In this document: piece by piece, positions 27,150 to 34,317 of the stretch | Layout of the letters: every line of letters begins with the position of its first letter | How positions within the stretch are numbered: the first letter of the stretch is position 1 | Assembly (NCBI RefSeq): GCF_004116725.1 | Contig: NZ_PDKG01000001.1 | Coordinates: 186,001 to 250,000 of the forward strand | Direction: 5' to 3' | DNA from: Arcobacter sp. CECT 8986 | Lineage (GTDB): Bacteria; Campylobacterota; Campylobacteria; Campylobacterales; Arcobacteraceae | DNA length: 64,000 bases | Translations under genes and position numbers: made by a program | The notes under the pieces: model-generated | Seen by the model: the letters and a program-made list of their open reading frames with translations, nothing else | What the model was told of the DNA's origin: nothing | The model's database searches: none

Positions 27150-27791
27150 CTAACTTGCTATATCAAGAGTATTCTTTAAATTCTCTCTTATATTTCTTTT
27201 TTTAACATAATTATTTAGACCAATATGATTACTATAACCTAATAATTTTGCTATTTTTCTAACTGATAATCCAACAGATAAAAGCTCTTCAATTTTCTCT
27301 CTTTGCGCATCAAATTTTGATTTTTGAATTGTACCTTTTGGTTTACCAAGATGAGCACCTTCTAATTTTTTTGCAGTTAGTGCCTCTTTTGTTCTTATAC
27401 TCATCAACTCTTTTTCAAGTTTTAAAGTCATAGAAATTACACCTAAAATCATTTGAGTTAACATATCATTATCATCAATTAAATCTAGATTTTGTTTTAT
27501 TACTATAATTCTAATTTTGTTACTAAGTAAAAATTTTACTATCTCTAAAATAGTTTCAGTTGTTCTAGCAAATACATTTAAATCTGCAACTAAAAGTGTA
27601 GTTTTACTTTGACAGTTTTTCAAAAAATCTAACATATTTTTTTCTTCATTTGGAGTATTGATTTCTATCTCAATACTTTGAAAAATTTTAATATTTTTCT
27701 TCTGTATGTAATCTTCCAAAATATTTTTTTGTTGTTGAGTATATGACTCATTATTTTTATTAACACGAACGAAACTGAAAATTTTAGACAC
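27150..27791 (-). CDS. Serine-recombinase (resolvase/invertase) homologue with altered active site
   Basis: 213 aa. The resolvase fold is recognisable: an N-terminal strand FSFVRVNKNNESYTQQQ, TTLLVADLNVFARTTETILEIVKFL (matching the LDRLxR region), IRIIVIKQNLDL, LEKELMSIRTKEALTAKKLEGAHLGKPKG linker and a C-terminal helix-turn-helix (GLSVRKIAKLLGYSNHIGLNNYVKKR). In active enzymes the first strand reads RVS; here it is RVN, so the nucleophilic Ser is missing. No inverted-repeat transposon ends or second mobile gene are seen. It may now be a DNA-binding regulator. Confidence 0.8.
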   Translation of the reverse strand: MSKIFSFVRVNKNNESYTQQQKNILEDYIQKKNIKIFQSIEIEINTPNEEKNMLDFLKNCQSKTTLLVADLNVFARTTETILEIVKFLLSNKIRIIVIKQNLDLIDDNDMLTQMILGVISMTLKLEKELMSIRTKEALTAKKLEGAHLGKPKGTIQKSKFDAQREKIEELLSVGLSVRKIAKLLGYSNHIGLNNYVKKRNIRENLKNTLDIAS

Positions 27792-28106
27792 AATAGATCC
27801 TTTTACATTAAGTATTATGTTTATAGTTTATTATAAACACTTTGTATTAGTTTTAATATTTAAGTTTATACGAAATGTTAATATAATTTGCATAAAGCTT
27901 TTCTTAATTTTTTCTTTTTCAAACCCTTTTTTTCAATATTTGTATATTTTTGTTATACAAGTAACAGTTATACATTTTGAAAAATAGAGTTAAGTAAACT
28001 AATAAAGCTCTTTGAATTATTTTTTAATTTTTTTTATTTGATTTGCTATAAAGTATTTTTTGGCTAATATCTATTTTGTTTATTTAACCTTATCAAAGGA
28101 TATGTA
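27792..28106. other. Intergenic region, 315 bp, divergent promoters
   Basis: Non-coding, very AT-rich spacer between the divergent resolvase-like gene and ubiX. It holds an inverted repeat near the resolvase start (27819-27838). I see no RNA gene or credible small ORF in it. Confidence 0.6.
27819..27838. repeat. Inverted repeat upstream of the resolvase-like gene
   Basis: GTTTATA at 27819-27825 and TATAAAC at 27832-27838, 6 bases apart, 28 bases upstream of the resolvase-like start. Twofold symmetry of this size suits a dimeric DNA-binding protein, possibly the resolvase homologue acting on its own promoter. Inference from position only. Confidence 0.4.
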
Positions 28107-28661
28107 TTGAAATTAGTTGTTGCTATAACAGGAGCAAGTGGAGCAAGTTTAACTCTTAAATTTATTGATAAACTTCCTGAAGATATTGATGTTTATTTGG
28201 TAGTTTCAAATAGTGCGAAAACTGCTTTAAAACTAGAAGAAAATATCTCAATAAGAAACTATTTTGAAAAGAAAGATAATATAACTATTTTAAAAGACAA
28301 TGATATCTCTGCATGTATTGCATCTGGTTCTTTTGGTGTTGACAAAATGATTATATTGCCTTGTTCTATGAATACTCTTGCAAAATGTGCAGTGGGAATT
28401 TCAGATACTTTAATCACAAGAGCTTTTACTGTTATGTTAAAACAGAAAAAAGATATTATTTTAGCTCCTAGAGAAATGCCATATAATCCAATTATTTTAG
28501 AAAATATGTTAAAACTATCTAGACTTGGTATAACTATTGCACCTCCAAATCTTGGGTATTATTCAAAACAACAAACACTCGAAGATATGGAAAACTTCTT
28601 AATTGGTAAATGGTTTGATTTATTAGGTATTGAGAATAATTTATATAAAAGATGGGAATAG
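28107..28661 (+). CDS. ubiX: Flavin prenyltransferase UbiX
   Basis: A 184-aa flavoprotein starting VVAITGASGASLTLKF, the Rossmann-like FMN-binding start of UbiX/Pad1. It also has IILPCSMNTLAKCAVGISDTLITRA and LAPREMPYNPIILENMLKLSRLG, both typical. It makes prenylated FMN for UbiD decarboxylases of ubiquinone/menaquinone synthesis. The start is TTG at 28107 with AAAGGA 6 bases before it. Confidence 0.96.
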   Translation: MKLVVAITGASGASLTLKFIDKLPEDIDVYLVVSNSAKTALKLEENISIRNYFEKKDNITILKDNDISACIASGSFGVDKMIILPCSMNTLAKCAVGISDTLITRAFTVMLKQKKDIILAPREMPYNPIILENMLKLSRLGITIAPPNLGYYSKQQTLEDMENFLIGKWFDLLGIENNLYKRWE

Positions 28662-28664
28662 ATT

Positions 28665-29159
28665 ATGGAGAATAACACACATACAAATGATGGTTCATAC
28701 AAAAAAGCTATTTACAGTGGGACTTTTGACCCAATAACAAATGGACATATGGATATAATTAGAAGAGCTTCATTTATTTTTGATGAAGTTGTTATTGCTG
28801 TTGCAAAAAGTGAAGCAAAAAATCCAATGTTCTCACATGAACAAAGAGTAGAGTTTGCAAAACAAGCGACAAAAAACTTACCAAAAGTTAAAGTTATAGG
28901 TTTTGATACTTTATTAGTTGAATTGGCAACAGAACTAAAAATAAATACGATAATACGAGGATTAAGAGCAGTAAGTGACTTTGAATATGAGTTACAAATG
29001 GGCTATGCTAACTCTTCAATAAATAAAAATATAGAAACACTTTATTTAATGCCCACATTAAAAAATGCTTTCGTTAGCTCTACAATTGTAAGAGAATTGA
29101 TTAGATTTAATGGAAGTTTTTTTCATCTTGTACCAAAAGAAGTTTTAGAATGTATATAG
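28665..29159 (+). CDS. coaD: Phosphopantetheine adenylyltransferase
   Basis: 164 aa. Nucleotidyltransferase motif AIYSGTFDPITNGHMDIIRRA near the N-terminus, then INTIIRGLRAVSDFEYELQMG and a C-terminal FVSSTIVREL (SSTxVR motif). It catalyses the fourth step of coenzyme A synthesis. The last 10 bases overlap tmk. It has a slightly extended N-terminus of about 12 residues (ENNTHTNDGSYK). Confidence 0.97.
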   Translation: MENNTHTNDGSYKKAIYSGTFDPITNGHMDIIRRASFIFDEVVIAVAKSEAKNPMFSHEQRVEFAKQATKNLPKVKVIGFDTLLVELATELKINTIIRGLRAVSDFEYELQMGYANSSINKNIETLYLMPTLKNAFVSSTIVRELIRFNGSFFHLVPKEVLECI

Positions 29160-29716
29160 TAATAGAAGGAATAGATACAGCTGGAAAGTCTACACAATTA
29201 GATATTTTAGCTAGTAAATATAAGGATGCTGTTTTTACAAAAGAACCAGGTGGAACGCCGATTGGTTCTAAGTTAAGACAGATGGTTTTAGGTGGTGAAG
29301 CAAAATCAAAACTTGCAGAGATGTTTTTATTTCTTGCAGATAGAGCTGAACATATGCAAGAAGTAGTAAATAAAAACAAGCATAAAGTTGTTATTTCAGA
29401 TAGATCTATGATTTCTGGGATTGCATATGCAAAAAACTTACCACTAGATGAAGTAATAAGTTTAAATTTATTAGCAACAGAAAATACTCTTCCAACTCAT
29501 GTTATTTTATTAAAATTATCAAAAGAAGAGTTAACAAAAAGACTTTCATTAAAAGAGCATGACTCAATTGAATCAAGAGGAATTGATTATTTGATTGATA
29601 TTCAAAATAGAATGGAAGAGACAATAAAAAAATTAAATTTAAATTATATATTTATAGATGCAAGTTTAAGTATCGAAGAGATTTCAAAAGATATAGAGGA
29701 TTTTTTAAATGAGTAA
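29150..29716 (+). CDS. tmk: Thymidylate kinase
   Basis: 188 aa. P-loop EGIDTAGKSTQ at 6-16, the DR motif in VVISDRSMISGIAYA, and the FLFLADRAEHM segment preceding it. It phosphorylates dTMP to dTDP. ATG at 29150 inside the 3' end of coaD, with only a weak ribosome site, which suggests translation coupled to coaD. Confidence 0.95.
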   Translation: MYIVIEGIDTAGKSTQLDILASKYKDAVFTKEPGGTPIGSKLRQMVLGGEAKSKLAEMFLFLADRAEHMQEVVNKNKHKVVISDRSMISGIAYAKNLPLDEVISLNLLATENTLPTHVILLKLSKEELTKRLSLKEHDSIESRGIDYLIDIQNRMEETIKKLNLNYIFIDASLSIEEISKDIEDFLNE

Positions 29717-30935
29717 AGAAAAAGTTATACAAAGTCTAAGAGGGATGAAAGACATATCAAATGAAGAGAGTAAACTATTTACATACTTCTGTGAGAATGC
29801 AGCAAAAATTGCGAAAAATTATGGCTTTGAATATATTGAAACACCTATTTTAGAAGAGACTTCACTATTTAAAAGAAGTGTTGGAGAAAGTTCTGATATT
29901 GTAAATAAAGAGATGTATCAATTTATTGACAAAGGTGAAAATGATGTTTGCTTAAGACCAGAAGGAACAGCTGGTGTTGTAAGAAGTTTTATCCAAAATA
30001 AACTAGATAGAGCTGGTGGTGTAAAAAAATGGTACTACCACGGTCCAATGTTTAGATATGAAAGACCACAAAAAGGAAGATTAAGAGAGTTTCACCAGTT
30101 TGGGGTTGAAGTATTTGGAATAAGCTCTGTTTATGAAGATGCAAATATTATAATGATGTTAAAAGAGATTTTAGAATTTTTCAAAATTGGACATAAGCTT
30201 CAATTAAACTCTTTAGGATGTAAAGAGTGTATGCCAGTATATAGAGAAAAACTAGTACAACATCTTACAAGTTTTAGAGCTGAACTTTGTGAAGATTGTA
30301 ATAGAAGAATTGAAACAAACCCTATTAGAGTATTAGATTGTAAAAATGAAAAATGTCAAAATTTACTAAAAGATGCTCCAAAAATCACTTATAATTTATG
30401 TGATTCTTGTAACACAAATTTTGAAAAACTAAAAGAGATTTTAGATTTTAATGGTGTTGAGTATGAAGTTGATACTAATTTAGTAAGAGGTTTAGATTAT
30501 TATTCTAAAACTGCATTTGAATTTGTAAGTGATGAAATTGGTTCACAAAGTGCAATTGCAGGTGGAGGAAGATACGATAGATTAGTAGAATTTTTAGGAG
30601 GAAGAGAAACTCCTGGTGTTGGTTTTGCAATAGGAATTGAAAGACTTTTAGAACTTGTAAAACAAGAAGAAAAAAATGAAGATATCTATTATGTTGGTGC
30701 ATTAAGTGAAGATGCTTTAAACCAAGCAGTAAAAGTGGCAAATTTAAAAAGAAAAACAAATAAAACATATATAGAATATACTCCAAGAGGATTTGGTAAA
30801 CATTTTAATCTTGCAGAAAAAAATGGTGCTAATATTGTGGTTTTAATTGGTGAAGATGAATTAAAATCTAATACGTTGTATGTTAAAAATATCACAACAC
30901 AAGAAGAGAAAAAAATAAATATTGAGGAATTGTAA
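29709..30935 (+). CDS. hisS: Histidyl-tRNA synthetase
   Basis: 408-aa class II aminoacyl-tRNA synthetase. N-terminal QSLRGMKDISNEES; motif 2 with KWYYHGPMFRYERPQKGRLREFHQFGVE at about 108; the HisA region LVRGLDYYSKTAFEF; motif 3 AIAGGGRYDRLVEFLGG and GVGFAIGIERL; C-terminal anticodon-binding domain. It also has a cysteine cluster at about 170-230 (CKECMPVY, CEDCNR, CKNEKCQ, CDSC) that looks like a zinc-binding insert. It overlaps tmk by 8 bp. Confidence 0.97.
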   Translation: MSKEKVIQSLRGMKDISNEESKLFTYFCENAAKIAKNYGFEYIETPILEETSLFKRSVGESSDIVNKEMYQFIDKGENDVCLRPEGTAGVVRSFIQNKLDRAGGVKKWYYHGPMFRYERPQKGRLREFHQFGVEVFGISSVYEDANIIMMLKEILEFFKIGHKLQLNSLGCKECMPVYREKLVQHLTSFRAELCEDCNRRIETNPIRVLDCKNEKCQNLLKDAPKITYNLCDSCNTNFEKLKEILDFNGVEYEVDTNLVRGLDYYSKTAFEFVSDEIGSQSAIAGGGRYDRLVEFLGGRETPGVGFAIGIERLLELVKQEEKNEDIYYVGALSEDALNQAVKVANLKRKTNKTYIEYTPRGFGKHFNLAEKNGANIVVLIGEDELKSNTLYVKNITTQEEKKINIEEL

Positions 30936-30937
30936 AG

Positions 30938-32731
30938 TTGAATAATTTTGGTATAGATTTATGGAGTAATAATAATTTTTTTATTGAAGATGGTTTATTA
31001 AAAATCAATCATAAAAACAAACCATCATTAATCTCTTTAGTAAAAGAGATTCGAAAACAAAACTATAAAGGACCTTTGTTATTTAGGTTTCCACACCTTA
31101 TTGAAAAACAAATAACAAGACTTTATAATACATATAATACTGCAATAAAAGAGAATGATTATCATGGAACATTTAATGCAGTTTTTCCTTTGAAAGTAAA
31201 TCAATTCCCTACTTTCGTACACCCTTTAATTGAAGCTGGAGAAAAATTCAATTATGGTTTAGAAGCAGGAAGTAAAGCAGAATTAATAATTGCTATGACT
31301 TACAATAAAAAAGCACCAATTACTGTAAATGGGTTTAAAGATAAAGAGATGATTCATTTAGGTTTTATTGCTAAAAAAATGGGTCACAATATTACTTTAA
31401 TTATTGAAGGTTTAAATGAACTTGAAACAATAGTTGAAGTATCAAAAGAAACAAACCTACCTTGCCCAAATATTGGACTTAGAGTTAGACTATTTAATAG
31501 TGGAAGTGGTGCATGGGCTAAATCTGGAGGAATTGATTCTAAATTTGGATTAAGTTCAACAGAAATTTTAGAAGCATATGAAGTATTAGAAGAGAATAAT
31601 CTTTGTGAATGTTTAACAATGATTCACTTTCACATTGGTTCATCAATGAACAATATCAAACCTTTAAAAAATGCGCTAAAAGAATCAGGACATATTTACG
31701 CAGAATTAAAAAATCTTGGTGCAACAAAACTTAGCTCTATTAATATTGGTGGTGGTTTAGGAGTTGAATACTCTCAATACAAAAGAACAATAAACTACTC
31801 TTTAGAAGAGTTTGCAAATGATGTTGTTTTTACATTAAAAAATATTGCTAAACAAAAAAATGTTGAAGAGCCAAATATTTTCACAGAATCAGGAAGATTT
31901 ATCTCTGCATCTAGTGCTGTATTAATTGCTCCTGTTTTAGAACTTTTCTCAGCTGAGTATGAAGCAGAACATTTAAGATTAAAAGAGGTAAATCCACCTT
32001 TAATTGAAGAGTTAAATGAATTATACAAAGATATGAAAAAGAAAAATGCATTAGAGTATATGCACGATAGTATCGACCATTTAGAATCACTTCTTAAACT
32101 TTTTGATTTAGGGTATATTGATTTAGAAGATAGATCAAATGCAGAGATTTTATCAAATCTAATTATCAAAAAAGCTATTTCCTTTTTAGAAGTAAATGCA
32201 TATGAAGAGTTAAAAAGAATTGATAATAAAATTCAAGAGAAATATCTTTTAAACTTCTCTATATTCCAATCGCTTCCAGATTTATGGGGAATAAGTCAAG
32301 AGTTTCCAATTATGCCAATAACGCATCTTGATAAAAATCCAACAAGAAGTGCATCAATTTGGGATATTACTTGTGATAGTGATGGAGAGATAGGATTTAA
32401 TCCAAATAAACCTCTATTTTTACATGATGTAGATTTAGATAAAGAAGAGTATTTCATCGGATTTTTCCAAGTGGGAGCATATCAAGATGTTTTAGGAATG
32501 AAACATAACTTATTTTCTCATCCAACAGAAGTAAATGTTACATTTGATGAAAATGAAGTAAAATTAGAACAAATTATTGAATCTCAAAAAATAATAGATA
32601 TTCTTGATGATATTGATTATGATACAAATGAGATAAAAACAATTTTAAATAGTCAATTAGATGATGATATATATGAGATATTAGAAAAATACTTAAACGA
32701 TAATTCATACTTAAAAACAACTTGGAGCTAA
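30938..32731 (+). CDS. speA: Biosynthetic arginine decarboxylase SpeA
   Basis: 597-aa PLP enzyme of the alanine-racemase-fold decarboxylase group. The PLP lysine lies in AVFPLKVNQFPTFVHPL; GLEAGSKAELIIAM, MIHFHIGSSM, NIGGGLGVEY and TESGRFISA follow; the active-site Cys is in WDITCDSDGEIG, then FFQVGAYQDVLG. It converts arginine to agmatine for polyamine synthesis. The start is TTG at 30938 with GAGGA 9 bases upstream, two bases after hisS. Confidence 0.95.
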   Translation: MNNFGIDLWSNNNFFIEDGLLKINHKNKPSLISLVKEIRKQNYKGPLLFRFPHLIEKQITRLYNTYNTAIKENDYHGTFNAVFPLKVNQFPTFVHPLIEAGEKFNYGLEAGSKAELIIAMTYNKKAPITVNGFKDKEMIHLGFIAKKMGHNITLIIEGLNELETIVEVSKETNLPCPNIGLRVRLFNSGSGAWAKSGGIDSKFGLSSTEILEAYEVLEENNLCECLTMIHFHIGSSMNNIKPLKNALKESGHIYAELKNLGATKLSSINIGGGLGVEYSQYKRTINYSLEEFANDVVFTLKNIAKQKNVEEPNIFTESGRFISASSAVLIAPVLELFSAEYEAEHLRLKEVNPPLIEELNELYKDMKKKNALEYMHDSIDHLESLLKLFDLGYIDLEDRSNAEILSNLIIKKAISFLEVNAYEELKRIDNKIQEKYLLNFSIFQSLPDLWGISQEFPIMPITHLDKNPTRSASIWDITCDSDGEIGFNPNKPLFLHDVDLDKEEYFIGFFQVGAYQDVLGMKHNLFSHPTEVNVTFDENEVKLEQIIESQKIIDILDDIDYDTNEIKTILNSQLDDDIYEILEKYLNDNSYLKTTWS

Positions 32732-32733
32732 TA

Positions 32734-33471
32734 ATGATAGAAGAAAAGATAGAGAAAATATCACTTTGGAAATTAATAAAAGAGGACTTTTCTGTTCCTA
32801 AACAAAATGACCCTGCCCTAAACTCAATGTTAGAACTATTTTTTAACTACCCAGGAGTTTGGGCAATAATAAACTATAGAATAGCAAATAGTTTACATAA
32901 AAAAGGATTTAAAAGACTTTCAAGAATTATAAGTGGTATATCATCTTGTCTTACAAAAACAGACATTCATCCAGGTTGTCAAATAGGAAGAAGAGTCTTC
33001 ATTGACCACGCAATTGGTGTGGTAATTGGAGAAACAACAATAGTAGAAGATGATGTACTTATTTATCAAGGAGTAACTTTAGGTGGAGTATCTTTAAATA
33101 AAGGTAAACGTCATCCTACTATAAAATCAAACTGCGTTATTGGAAGTGGTGCAAAGGTTTTAGGAAATATTACAATTGGCAAAAACTCTAGAATTGGAGC
33201 AAACTCTGTTGTTATTTGTGATGTTCCAAAAAATTCAACTGCAGTTGGAGTACCAGCAAAAATCATTAAAAGAGATGATAAAAAATGTAAATTATCTCAC
33301 AATGATTTACCTGATATTAATAAAGAGATGTTTGATTATTTATTAAAAAGAGTTGCCGTACTTGAAAACGCAGTTAAATCTTATGATGGTATTGATTTAA
33401 CAAATGAAGATAAAGAATTAGAAGATATATATCAAAGATTTATTAAAGCAATGAACTCTATAAAACAATGA
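32734..33471 (+). CDS. cysE: Serine O-acetyltransferase
   Basis: About 245 aa. A helical N-terminal part is followed by a left-handed beta-helix with hexapeptide repeats (IHPGCQIGRRVFIDHAIGVVIGET, VTLGGVSLNKGKRHPTI, KVLGNITIGKNSRIGANSVV, VPKNSTAVGVPAKII). It makes O-acetylserine for cysteine synthesis. ATG 32734 has GGAG 6 bases upstream, just after the speA stop; a TTG 12 bases earlier is in frame but has no ribosome site. Confidence 0.96.
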   Translation: MIEEKIEKISLWKLIKEDFSVPKQNDPALNSMLELFFNYPGVWAIINYRIANSLHKKGFKRLSRIISGISSCLTKTDIHPGCQIGRRVFIDHAIGVVIGETTIVEDDVLIYQGVTLGGVSLNKGKRHPTIKSNCVIGSGAKVLGNITIGKNSRIGANSVVICDVPKNSTAVGVPAKIIKRDDKKCKLSHNDLPDINKEMFDYLLKRVAVLENAVKSYDGIDLTNEDKELEDIYQRFIKAMNSIKQ

Positions 33472-34202
33472 TAGAACTATCCCTATTAGGAGTTTTTACC
33501 GGATTTGTATCTGGTTTTTTTGGAGTGGGTGGAGGAATGATTCTTGTTCCTTTACTTATAGTTTTGGGCTACGAGATGAAAGAAGCAATTGCAATTTCTA
33601 TTATGCAAATGGTTTTTAGTTCTATTTTTGGTAGCTTTTTAAATGCTAAAAAAAGTTTTGAAGTATTAAAAGATGGTATTTATATTGGTATAGGAGGACT
33701 TATTGGTGGTTCTTTTAGTGCAATAATCATCTCAAACTTCTCAAATCAATCCTTACAATACTTTTTTATGATTATAATAGTCTTATCAATTTTGAAAATA
33801 TTTTTCTCACCTGCTGAACCTATAAAAGAAATCAAAGAACAAAATAGATTATTATTAGTATTAATTGGTTTTGTAGTAGGACTTTTTGCTATGAGTATAG
33901 GTGTTGGAGGTTCTGTTATGCTAACTCCAATATTAGTTGGATTTATGCATTATAGTATAAAAAAAGCTACTTCTTTAGGTCTATTTTTTGTAGTATTTTC
34001 ATCAATATCAGGTTTTATTTCATTAAGCATACATGGAAAAATGCTTTTCTCACAAGGATTAGTAGTTGGTATTTGTTCTTTAATAGGTGTCTATTTTGGA
34101 ATAAAAGTAAAAAATATGATACAAGCAACATCATATAAAAAATATATACTCTTATTAAATACTTCTGTATTAGTATTAATGGCTTCAAAAACATTATTCT
34201 AA
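33468..34202 (+). CDS. TauE/SafE-family anion exporter
   Basis: A 244-aa protein with about eight membrane spans in two related halves. Each half starts with the signature glycine cluster: GVFTGFVSGFFGVGGGMILVPLL near the N-terminus and GFVVGLFAMSIGVGGSVMLTPIL at the middle. Family members export or import sulfite, sulfoacetate or similar anions. Placed after cysE, a link with sulfur metabolism is plausible, but substrate cannot be read from sequence. It overlaps cysE by 4 bp (ATGA). Confidence 0.9.
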   Translation: MIELSLLGVFTGFVSGFFGVGGGMILVPLLIVLGYEMKEAIAISIMQMVFSSIFGSFLNAKKSFEVLKDGIYIGIGGLIGGSFSAIIISNFSNQSLQYFFMIIIVLSILKIFFSPAEPIKEIKEQNRLLLVLIGFVVGLFAMSIGVGGSVMLTPILVGFMHYSIKKATSLGLFFVVFSSISGFISLSIHGKMLFSQGLVVGICSLIGVYFGIKVKNMIQATSYKKYILLLNTSVLVLMASKTLF

Positions 34203-34272
34203 TAAAAGCTTTAACTAAAAGTTAAATTATTTAACTTACATATTTTATATATGTAGTTTCATCTTACTTTGG

Positions 34273-34278
34273 TATAAT
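34273..34278 (+). promoter_or_regulatory. Predicted -10 box of uvrA
   Basis: TTTGGTATAATGAG gives a consensus TATAAT 39 bases upstream of the uvrA ATG. The preceding TTTGG is shared with the arsC promoter on the other strand. A weak hairpin (TTTAAC/GTTAAA) at about 34210-34226 may end the upstream operon. Confidence 0.55.
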
Positions 34279-34317
34279 GAGGGTTTTCAAAAATTTAAGA
34301 AATATAGGTCAATAATA

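Noticed and set aside
27150-27838. Insertion sequence or integron around the resolvase-like gene
   Set aside because: No terminal inverted repeats, target duplication or second mobility gene; flanking genes are core and in normal order.
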